Shown: positions 1 through 12,000 of the stretch, piece after piece | Position numbering within the stretch: position 1 is the stretch's first letter | Layout of the letters: every line of letters begins with the position of its first letter | DNA from: Hygrocybe punicea | Lineage: Eukaryota; Basidiomycota; Agaricomycetes; Agaricales; Hygrophoraceae | Assembly: GCA_963556145.1 (NCBI GenBank) | Contig: OY744463.1 | Coordinates: 7,502,001 to 7,566,000 of the forward strand | Reading direction: 5' to 3' | DNA length: 64,000 nucleotides | Translations under genes and position numbers: made by a program | Notes under the pieces: model-generated | Database searches by the model: none | What the model saw: only the letters and a program-made list of their open reading frames with translations | Told to the model about the DNA's origin: nothing

Positions 1-1
1 C

Positions 2-3000
2 GTGGACCGAGGAATTGCACGGAATTGTTTGGAATTGGTTGGAATTTGCATGGAATTGTCTTTTGAGCTTGCTGCAGTCGACACAAATACAGCTGAGCCA
101 CTCGTGGACCGAGGAATTGCACGGAATTGTTTGGAATTGGTTGGAATTTGCACGGAATTGTCTTTTGAGCTCACAGGACACATCACAAATACAGCTGAGC
201 CACTCGGAGAGCGAGGAATTGCATGGAATTCTTTGGAATTGGTTGGAATTTGCACGGAATTGTCTTTTGAGCTTGCTGCAGTCGACACAAATACAGCTGA
301 GCCACTCGTGGACCGAGGAATTGCATGGAATTGTTTGGAATTGGTTGGAATTTGCACGGAATTGTCTTTTGAGCTTGCTGCAGTCGACACAAATATAGCT
401 GAGCCACTCGTGGACCGAGGAATTGCACGGAATTGTTTGGAATTGGTTGGAATTTGCACGGAATTGTCTTTTGAGCTTGCTGCAGTCGACACAAATACAG
501 CTGAGCCACTCGTGGACCGAGGAATTGCACGGAATTGTTTGGAATTGGTTGGAATTTGCACGGAATTGTCTTTTGAGCTCACAGGACACATCACAAATAC
601 AGCTGAGCCACTCGGAGAGCGAGGAATTGCATGGAATTCTTTGGAATTGGTTGGAATTTGCACGGAATTGTCTTTTGAGCTTGCTGCAGTCGACACAAAT
701 ACAGCTGAGCCACTCGTGGACCGAGGAATTGCATGGAATTGTTTGGAATTGGTTGGAATTTGCACGGAATTGTCTTTTGAGCTTGCTGCAGTCGACACAA
801 ATATAGCTGAGCCACTCGTGGACCGAGGAATTGCACGGAATTGTTTGGAATTGGTTGGAATTTGCACGGAATTGTCTTTTGAGCTTGCTGCAGTCGACAC
901 AAATACAGCTGAGCCACTCGTGGACCGAGGAATTGCATGGAATTGTTTGGAATTGGTTGGAATTTGCACGGAATTGTCTTTTGAGCTTGCTGCAGTCGAC
1001 ACAAATACAGCTGAGCCACTCGTGGACCGAGGAATTGCATGGAATTGTTTGGAATTGGTTGGAATTTGCACGGAATTGTCTTTTGAGCTTGCTGCAGTCG
1101 ACACAAATACAGCTGAGCCACTCGTGGACCGAGGAATTGCACGGAATTGTTTGGAATTGGTTGGAATTTGCACGGAATTGTCTTTTGAGCTCACAGGACA
1201 CATCACAAATACAGCTGAGCCACTCGGAGAGCGAGGAATTGCATGGAATTCTTTGGAATTGGTTGGAATTTGCACGGAATTGTCTTTTGAGCTTGCTGCA
1301 GTCGACACAAATACAGCTGAGCCACTCGTGGACCGAGGAATTGCATGGAATTGTTTGGAATTGGTTGGAATTTGCACGGAATTGTCTTTTGAGCTTGCTG
1401 CAGTCGACACAAATATAGCTGAGCCACTCGTGGACCGAGGAATTGCACGGAATTGTTTGGAATTGGTTGGAATTTGCACGGAATTGTCTTTTGAGCTTGC
1501 TGCAGTCGACACAAATACAGCTGAGCCACTCGTGGACCGAGGAATTGCATGGAATTGTTTGGAATTGGTTGGAATTTGCACGGAATTGTCTTTTGAGCTT
1601 GCTGCAGTCGACACAAATACAGCTGAGCCACTCGTGGACCGAGGAATTGCATGGAATTGTTTGGAATTGGTTGGAATTTGCACGGAATTGTCTTTTGAGC
1701 TTGCTGCAGTCGACACAAATACAGCTGAGCCACTCGTGGACCGAGGAATTGCACGGAATTGTTTGGAATTGGTTGGAATTTGCACGGAATTGTCTTTTGA
1801 GCTCACAGGACACATCACAAATACAGCTGAGCCACTCGGAGAGCGAGGAATTGCATGGAATTCTTTGGAATTGGTTGGAATTTGCACGGAATTGTCTTTT
1901 GAGCTTGCTGCAGTCGACACAAATACAGCTGAGCCACTCGTGGACCGAGGAATTGCATGGAATTGTTTGGAATTGGTTGGAATTTGCACGGAATTGTCTT
2001 TTGAGCTTGCTGCAGTCGACACAAATATAGCTGAGCCACTCGTGGACCGAGGAATTGCACGGAATTGTTTGGAATTGGTTGGAATTTGCACGGAATTGTC
2101 TTTTGAGCTTGCTGCAGTCGACACAAATACAGCTGAGCCACTCGTGGACCGAGGAATTGCATGGAATTGTTTGGAATTGGTTGGAATTTGCACGGAATTG
2201 TCTTTTGAGCTTGCTGCAGTCGACACAAATACAGCTGAGCCACTCGTGGACCGAGGAATTGCATGGAATTGTTTGGAATTGGTTGGAATTTGCACGGAAT
2301 TGTCTTTTGAGCTTGCTGCAGTCGACACAAATACAGCTGAGCCACTCGTGGACCGAGGAATTGCACGGAATTGTTTGGAATTGGTTGGAATTTGCACGGA
2401 ATTGTCTTTTGAGCTCACAGGACACATCACAAATACAGCTGAGCCACTCGGAGAGCGAGGAATTGCATGGAATTCTTTGGAATTGGTTGGAATTTGCACG
2501 GAATTGTCTTTTGAGCTTGCTGCAGTCGACACAAATATAGCTGAGCCACTCGTGGACCGAGGAATTGCACGGAATTGTTTGGAATTGGTTGGAATTTGCA
2601 CGGAATTGTCTTTTGAGCTTGCTGCAGTCGACACAAATACAGCTGAGCCACTCGTGGACCGAGGAATTGCACGGAATTGTTTGGAATTGGTTGGAATTTG
2701 CACGGAATTGTCTTTTGAGCTCACAGGACACATCACAAATACAGCTGAGCCACTCGGAGAGCGAGGAATTGCATGGAATTCTTTGGAATTGGTTGGAATT
2801 TGCACGGAATTGTCTTTTGAGCTTGCTGCAGTCGACACAAATACAGCTGAGCCACTCGTGGACCGAGGAATTGCATGGAATTGTTTGGAATTGGTTGGAA
2901 TTTGCACGGAATTGTCTTTTGAGCTTGCTGCAGTCGACACAAATACAGCTGAGCCACTCGTGGACCGAGGAATTGCATGGAATTGTTTGGAATTGGTTGG

Positions 3001-6000
3001 AATTTGCACGGAATTGTCTTTTGAGCTTGCTGCAGTCGACACAAATACAGCTGAGCCACTCGTGGACCGAGGAATTGCATGGAATTGTTTGGAATTGGTT
3101 GGAATTTGCACGGAATTGTCTTTTGAGCTCACAGGACACATCACAAATACAGCTGAGCCACTCGGAGAGCGAGGAATTGCATGGAATTCTTTGGAATTGG
3201 TTGGAATTTGCACGGAATTGTCTTTTGAGCTTGCTGCAGTCGACACAAATACAGCTGAGCCACTCGTGGACCGAGGAATTGCACGGAATTGTTTGGAATT
3301 GGTTGGAATTTGCACGGAATTGTCTTTTGAGCTCACAGGACACATCACAAATACAGCTGAGCCACTCGGAGAGCGAGGAATTGCATGGAATTCTTTGGAA
3401 TTGGTTGGAATTTGCACGGAATTGTCTTTTGAGCTTGCTGCAGTCGACACAAATACAGCTGAGCCACTCGTGGACCGAGGAATTGCATGGAATTGTTTGG
3501 AATTGGTTGGAATTTGCACGGAATTGTCTTTTGAGCTTGCTGCAGTCGACACAAATATAGCTGAGCCACTCGTGGACCGAGGAATTGCACGGAATTGTTT
3601 GGAATTGGTTGGAATTTGCACGGAATTGTCTTTTGAGCTTGCTGCAGTCGACACAAATACAGCTGAGCCACTCGTGGACCGAGGAATTGCATGGAATTGT
3701 TTGGAATTGGTTGGAATTTGCACGGAATTGTCTTTTGAGCTTGCTGCAGTCGACACAAATACAGCTGAGCCACTCGTGGACCGAGGAATTGCATGGAATT
3801 GTTTGGAATTGGTTGGAATTTGCACGGAATTGTCTTTTGAGCTTGCTGCAGTCGACACAAATACAGCTGAGCCACTCGTGGACCGAGGAATTGCACGGAA
3901 TTGTTTGGAATTGGTTGGAATTTGCACGGAATTGTCTTTTGAGCTCACAGGACACATCACAAATACAGCTGAGCCACTCGGAGAGCGAGGAATTGCATGG
4001 AATTCTTTGGAATTGGTTGGAATTTGCACGGAATTGTCTTTTGAGCTTGCTGCAGTCGACACAAATACAGCTGAGCCACTCGTGGACCGAGGAATTGCAT
4101 GGAATTGTTTGGAATTGGTTGGAATTTGCACGGAATTGTCTTTTGAGCTTGCTGCAGTCGACACAAATATAGCTGAGCCACTCGTGGACCGAGGAATTGC
4201 ACGGAATTGTTTGGAATTGGTTGGAATTTGCACGGAATTGTCTTTTGAGCTTGCTGCAGTCGACACAAATACAGCTGAGCCACTCGTGGACCGAGGAATT
4301 GCATGGAATTGTTTGGAATTGGTTGGAATTTGCACGGAATTGTCTTTTGAGCTTGCTGCAGTCGACACAAATACAGCTGAGCCACTCGTGGACCGAGGAA
4401 TTGCATGGAATTGTTTGGAATTGGTTGGAATTTGCACGGAATTGTCTTTTGAGCTTGCTGCAGTCGACACAAATACAGCTGAGCCACTCGTGGACCGAGG
4501 AATTGCACGGAATTGTTTGGAATTGGTTGGAATTTGCACGGAATTGTCTTTTGAGCTCACAGGACACATCACAAATACAGCTGAGCCACTCGGAGAGCGA
4601 GGAATTGCATGGAATTCTTTGGAATTGGTTGGAATTTGCACGGAATTGTCTTTTGAGCTTGCTGCAGTCGACACAAATACAGCTGAGCCACTCGTGGACC
4701 GAGGAATTGCATGGAATTGTTTGGAATTGGTTGGAATTTGCACGGAATTGTCTTTTGAGCTTGCTGCAGTCGACACAAATATAGCTGAGCCACTCGTGGA
4801 CCGAGGAATTGCACGGAATTGTTTGGAATTGGTTGGAATTTGCACGGAATTGTCTTTTGAGCTTGCTGCAGTCGACACAAATACAGCTGAGCCACTCGTG
4901 GACCGAGGAATTGCACGGAATTGTTTGGAATTGGTTGGAATTTGCACGGAATTGTCTTTTGAGCTCACAGGACACATCACAAATACAGCTGAGCCACTCG
5001 GAGAGCGAGGAATTGCATGGAATTCTTTGGAATTGGTTGGAATTTGCACGGAATTGTCTTTTGAGCTTGCTGCAGTCGACACAAATACAGCTGAGCCACT
5101 CGTGGACCGAGGAATTGCATGGAATTGTTTGGAATTGGTTGGAATTTGCACGGAATTGTCTTTTGAGCTTGCTGCAGTCGACACAAATACAGCTGAGCCA
5201 CTCGTGGACCGAGGAATTGCATGGAATTGTTTGGAATTGGTTGGAATTTGCACGGAATTGTCTTTTGAGCTTGCTGCAGTCGACACAAATACAGCTGAGC
5301 CACTCGTGGACCGAGGAATTGCATGGAATTGTTTGGAATTGGTTGGAATTTGCACGGAATTGTCTTTTGAGCTCACAGGACACATCACAAATACAGCTGA
5401 GCCACTCGGAGAGCGAGGAATTGCATGGAATTCTTTGGAATTGGTTGGAATTTGCACGGAATTGTCTTTTGAGCTTGCTGCAGTCGACACAAATACAGCT
5501 GAGCCACTCGTGGACCGAGGAATTGCACGGAATTGTTTGGAATTGGTTGGAATTTGCACGGAATTGTCTTTTGAGCTCACAGGACACATCACAAATACAG
5601 CTGAGCCACTCGGAGAGCGAGGAATTGCATGGAATTCTTTGGAATTGGTTGGAATTTGCACGGAATTGTCTTTTGAGCTTGCTGCAGTCGACACAAATAC
5701 AGCTGAGCCACTCGTGGACCGAGGAATTGCATGGAATTGTTTGGAATTGGTTGGAATTTGCACGGAATTGTCTTTTGAGCTTGCTGCAGTCGACACAAAT
5801 ACAGCTGAGCCACTCGTGGACCGAGGAATTGCATGGAATTGTTTGGAATTGGTTGGAATTTGCACGGAATTGTCTTTTGAGCTTGCTGCAGTCGACACAA
5901 ATACAGCTGAGCCACTCGTGGACCGAGGAATTGCATGGAATTGTTTGGAATTGGTTGGAATTTGCACGGAATTGTCTTTTGAGCTCACAGGACACATCAC

Positions 6001-9000
6001 AAATACAGCTGAGCCACTCGGAGAGCGAGGAATTGCATGGAATTGTTTGGAATTGGTTGGAATTTGCACGGAATTGTCTTTTGAGCTTGCTGCAGTCGAC
6101 ACAAATACAGCTGAGCCACTCGTGGACCGAGGAATTGCATGGAATTCTTTGGAATTGGTTGGAATTTGCACGGAATTGTCTTTTGAGCTTGCTGCAGTCG
6201 ACACAAATACAGCTGAGCCACTCGTGGACCGAGGAATTGCATGGAATTGTTTGGAATTGGTTGGAATTTGCACGGAATTGTCTTTTGAGCTTGCTGCAGT
6301 CGACACAAATACAGCTGAGCCACTCGTGGACCGAGGAATTGCATGGAATTGTTTGGAATTGGTTGGAATTTGCACGGAATTGTCTTTTGAGCTTGCTGCA
6401 GTCGACACAAATACAGCTGAGCCACTCGTGGACCGAGGAATTGCATGGAATTGTTTGGAATTGGTTGGAATTTGCACGGAATTGTCTTTTGAGCTCACAG
6501 GACACATCACAAATACAGCTGAGCCACTCGGAGAGCGAGGAATTGCATGGAATTCTTTGGAATTGGTTGGAATTTGCACGGAATTGTCTTTTGAGCTTGC
6601 TGCAGTCGACACAAATACAGCTGAGCCACTCGTGGACCGAGGAATTGCATGGAATTGTTTGGAATTGGTTGGAATTTGCACGGAATTGTCTTTTGAGCTT
6701 GCTGCAGTCGACACAAATACAGCTGAGCCACTCGTGGACCGAGGAATTGCATGGAATTGTTTGGAATTGGTTGGAATTTGCACGGAATTGTCTTTTGAGC
6801 TTGCTGCAGTCGACACAAATACAGCTGAGCCACTCGTGGACCGAGGAATTGCATGGAATTGTTTGGAATTGGTTGGAATTTGCACGGAATTGTCTTTTGA
6901 GCTCACAGGACACATCACAAATACAGCTGAGCCACTCGGAGAGCGAGGAATTGCATGGAATTCTTTGGAATTGGTTGGAATTTGCACGGAATTGTCTTTT
7001 GAGCTTGCTGCAGTCGACACAAATACAGCTGAGCCACTCGTGGACCGAGGAATTGCATGGAATTGTTTGGAATTGGTTGGAATTTGCACGGAATTGTCTT
7101 TTGAGCTCACAGGACACATCACAAATACAGCTGAGCCACTCGGAGAGCGAGGAATTGCATGGAATTCTTTGGAATTGGTTGGAATTTGCACGGAATTGTC
7201 TTTTGAGCTTGCTGCAGTCGACACAAATACAGCTGAGCCACTCGTGGACCGAGGAATTGCACGGAATTGTTTGGAATTGGTTGGAATTTGCACGGAATTG
7301 TCTTTTGAGCTCACAGGACACATCACAAATACAGCTGAGCCACTCGGAGAGCGAGGAATTGCATGGAATTCTTTGGAATTGGTTGGAATTTGCACGGAAT
7401 TGTCTTTTGAGCTTGCTGCAGTCGACACAAATACAGCTGAGCCACTCGTGGACCGAGGAATTGCATGGAATTGTTTGGAATTGGTTGGAATTTGCACGGA
7501 ATTGTCTTTTGAGCTTGCTGCAGTCGACACAAATACAGCTGAGCCACTCGTGGACCGAGGAATTGCATGGAATTGTTTGGAATTGGTTGGAATTTGCACG
7601 GAATTGTCTTTTGAGCTCACAGGACACATCACAAATACAGCTGAGCCACTCGGAGAGCGAGGAATTGCATGGAATTCTTTGGAATTGGTTGGAATTTGCA
7701 CGGAATTGTCTTTTGAGCTTGCTGCAGTCGACACAAATACAGCTGAGCCACTCGTGGACCGAGGAATTGCACGGAATTGTTTGGAATTGGTTGGAATTTG
7801 CACGGAATTGTCTTTTGAGCTCACAGGACACATCACAAATACAGCTGAGCCACTCGGAGAGCGAGGAATTGCATGGAATTCTTTGGAATTGGTTGGAATT
7901 TGCACGGAATTGTCTTTTGAGCTTGCTGCAGTCGACACAAATACAGCTGAGCCACTCGTGGACCGAGGAATTGCATGGAATTCTTTGGAATTGGTTGGAA
8001 TTTGCACGGAATTGTCTTTTGAGCTTGCTGCAGTCGACACAAATACAGCTGAGCCACTCGTGGACCGAGGAATTGCATGGAATTGTTTGGAATTGGTTGG
8101 AATTTGCACGGAATTGTCTTTTGAGCTTGCTGCAGTCGACACAAATACAGCTGAGCCACTCGTGGACCGAGGAATTGCACGGAATTGTTTGGAATTGGTT
8201 GGAATTTGCACGGAATTGTCTTTTGAGCTCACAGGACACATCACAAATACAGCTGAGCCACTCGGAGAGCGAGGAATTGCATGGAATTCTTTGGAATTGG
8301 TTGGAATTTGCACGGAATTGTCTTTTGAGCTTGCTGCAGTCGACACAAATACAGCTGAGCCACTCGTGGACCGAGGAATTGCATGGAATTCTTTGGAATT
8401 GGTTGGAATTTGCACGGAATTGTCTTTTGAGCTTGCTGCAGTCGACACAAATACAGCTGAGCCACTCGTGGACCGAGGAATTGCATGGAATTGTTTGGAA
8501 TTGGTTGGAATTTGCACGGAATTGTCTTTTGAGCTTGCTGCAGTCGACACAAATACAGCTGAGCCACTCGTGGACCGAGGAATTGCACGGAATTGTTTGG
8601 AATTGGTTGGAATTTGCACGGAATTGTCTTTTGAGCTCACAGGACACATCACAAATACAGCTGAGCCACTCGGAGAGCGAGGAATTGCATGGAATTCTTT
8701 GGAATTGGTTGGAATTTGCACGGAATTGTCTTTTGAGCTTGCTGCAGTCGACACAAATACAGCTGAGCCACTCGTGGACCGAGGAATTGCATGGAATTCT
8801 TTGGAATTGGTTGGAATTTGCACGGAATTGTCTTTTGAGCTTGCTGCAGTCGACACAAATACAGCTGAGCCACTCGTGGACCGAGGAATTGCACGGAATT
8901 GTTTGGAATTGGTTGGAATTTGCACGGAATTGTCTTTTGAGCTCACAGGACACATCACAAATACAGCTGAGCCACTCGGAGAGCGAGGAATTGCATGGAA

Positions 9001-12000
9001 TTCTTTGGAATTGGTTGGAATTTGCACGGAATTGTCTTTTGAGCTTGCTGCAGTCGACACAAATACAGCTGAGCCACTCGTGGACCGAGGAATTGCATGG
9101 AATTGTTTGGAATTGGTTGGAATTTGCACGGAATTGTCTTTTGAGCTTGCTGCAGTCGACACAAATATAGCTGAGCCACTCGTGGACCGAGGAATTGCAC
9201 GGAATTGTTTGGAATTGGTTGGAATTTGCACGGAATTGTCTTTTGAGCTTGCTGCAGTCGACACAAATACAGCTGAGCCACTCGTGGACCGAGGAATTGC
9301 ATGGAATTGTTTGGAATTGGTTGGAATTTGCACGGAATTGTCTTTTGAGCTTGCTGCAGTCGACACAAATACAGCTGAGCCACTCGTGGACCGAGGAATT
9401 GCATGGAATTGTTTGGAATTGGTTGGAATTTGCACGGAATTGTCTTTTGAGCTTGCTGCAGTCGACACAAATACAGCTGAGCCACTCGTGGACCGAGGAA
9501 TTGCACGGAATTGTTTGGAATTGGTTGGAATTTGCACGGAATTGTCTTTTGAGCTCACAGGACACATCACAAATACAGCTGAGCCACTCGGAGAGCGAGG
9601 AATTGCATGGAATTCTTTGGAATTGGTTGGAATTTGCACGGAATTGTCTTTTGAGCTTGCTGCAGTCGACACAAATACAGCTGAGCCACTCGTGGACCGA
9701 GGAATTGCATGGAATTGTTTGGAATTGGTTGGAATTTGCACGGAATTGTCTTTTGAGCTTGCTGCAGTCGACACAAATACAGCTGAGCCACTCGTGGACC
9801 GAGGAATTGCATGGAATTGTTTGGAATTGGTTGGAATTTGCACGGAATTGTCTTTTGAGCTTGCTGCAGTCGACACAAATATAGCTGAGCCACTCGTGGA
9901 CCGAGGAATTGCACGGAATTGTTTGGAATTGGTTGGAATTTGCACGGAATTGTCTTTTGAGCTTGCTGCAGTCGACACAAATACAGCTGAGCCACTCGTG
10001 GACCGAGGAATTGCACGGAATTGTTTGGAATTGGTTGGAATTTGCACGGAATTGTCTTTTGAGCTCACAGGACACATCACAAATACAGCTGAGCCACTCG
10101 GAGAGCGAGGAATTGCATCGAATTCTTTGGAATTGGTTGGAATTTGCACGGAATTGTCTTTTGAGCTTGCTGCAGTCGACACAAATATAGCTGAGCCACT
10201 CGTGGACCGAGGAATTGCACGGAATTGTTTGGAATTGGTTGGAATTTGCACGGAATTGTCTTTTGAGCTTGCTGCAGTCGACACAAATACAGCTGAGCCA
10301 CTCGTGGACCGAGGAATTGCATGGAATTGTTTGGAATTGGTTGGAATTTGCACGGAATTGTCTTTTGAGCTTGCTGCAGTCGACACAAATACAGCTGAGC
10401 CACTCGTGGACCGAGGAATTGCATGGAATTGTTTGGAATTGGTTGGAATTTGCACGGAATTGTCTTTTGAGCTTGCTGCAGTCGACACAAATACAGCTGA
10501 GCCACTCGTGGACCGAGGAATTGCACGGAATTGTTTGGAATTGGTTGGAATTTGCACGGAATTGTCTTTTGAGCTCACAGGACACATCACAAATACAGCT
10601 GAGCCACTCGGAGAGCGAGGAATTGCATGGAATTCTTTGGAATTGGTTGGAATTTGCACGGAATTGTCTTTTGAGCTTGCTGCAGTCGACACAAATACAG
10701 CTGAGCCACTCGTGGACCGAGGAATTGCATGGAATTGTTTGGAATTGGTTGGAATTTGCACGGAATTGTCTTTTGAGCTTGCTGCAGTCGACACAAATAT
10801 AGCTGAGCCACTCGTGGACCGAGGAATTGCACGGAATTGTTTGGAATTGGTTGGAATTTGCACGGAATTGTCTTTTGAGCTTGCTGCAGTCGACACAAAT
10901 ACAGCTGAGCCACTCGTGGACCGAGGAATTGCATGGAATTGTTTGGAATTGGTTGGAATTTGCACGGAATTGTCTTTTGAGCTTGCTGCAGTCGACACAA
11001 ATACAGCTGAGCCACTCGTGGACCGAGGAATTGCATGGAATTGTTTGGAATTGGTTGGAATTTGCACGGAATTGTCTTTTGAGCTTGCTGCAGTCGACAC
11101 AAATACAGCTGAGCCACTCGTGGACCGAGGAATTGCACGGAATTGTTTGGAATTGGTTGGAATTTGCACGGAATTGTCTTTTGAGCTCACAGGACACATC
11201 ACAAATACAGCTGAGCCACTCGGAGAGCGAGGAATTGCATGGAATTCTTTGGAATTGGTTGGAATTTGCACGGAATTGTCTTTTGAGCTTGCTGCAGTCG
11301 ACACAAATACAGCTGAGCCACTCGTGGACCGAGGAATTGCATGGAATTGTTTGGAATTGGTTGGAATTTGCACGGAATTGTCTTTTGAGCTTGCTGCAGT
11401 CGACACAAATATAGCTGAGCCACTCGTGGACCGAGGAATTGCACGGAATTGTTTGGAATTGGTTGGAATTTGCACGGAATTGTCTTTTGAGCTTGCTGCA
11501 GTCGACACAAATACAGCTGAGCCACTCGTGGACCGAGGAATTGCATGGAATTGTTTGGAATTGGTTGGAATTTGCACGGAATTGTCTTTTGAGCTTGCTG
11601 CAGTCGACACAAATACAGCTGAGCCACTCGTGGACCGAGGAATTGCATGGAATTGTTTGGAATTGGTTGGAATTTGCACGGAATTGTCTTTTGAGCTTGC
11701 TGCAGTCGACACAAATACAGCTGAGCCACTCGTGGACCGAGGAATTGCACGGAATTGTTTGGAATTGGTTGGAATTTGCACGGAATTGTCTTTTGAGCTC
11801 ACAGGACACATCACAAATACAGCTGAGCCACTCGGAGAGCGAGGAATTGCATGGAATTCTTTGGAATTGGTTGGAATTTGCACGGAATTGTCTTTTGAGC
11901 TTGCTGCAGTCGACACAAATACAGCTGAGCCACTCGTGGACCGAGGAATTGCATGGAATTGTTTGGAATTGGTTGGAATTTGCACGGAATTGTCTTTTGA

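Larger units (their letters stand above)
1..4808. repeat. Domain 1: 612-bp six-monomer higher-order repeats with TAG marker
   Basis: C to T at monomer base 90 (CAGCTG to TAGCTG, losing the PvuII site) occurs at 396, 804, 1416, 2028, 2538, 3558, 4170 and 4782. Spacing is 612 bp in the standard case, with 408-, 510- and 1020-bp versions that have lost or gained monomers. A full repeat, read from the copy after the TAG, is A-A-A-B-A-A(TAG). The four complete copies, at about 831-1418, 1443-2030, 3585-4172 and 4197-4784, have identical forward-frame-3 translations. The 408- and 510-bp forms look like unequal-exchange products. Confidence 0.9.

Noticed and set aside
31..53. G-quadruplex from the GG doublets around ggttgg
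   Set aside because: Only GG doublets with uneven loops and no GGG runs; at best a weak two-tetrad structure.
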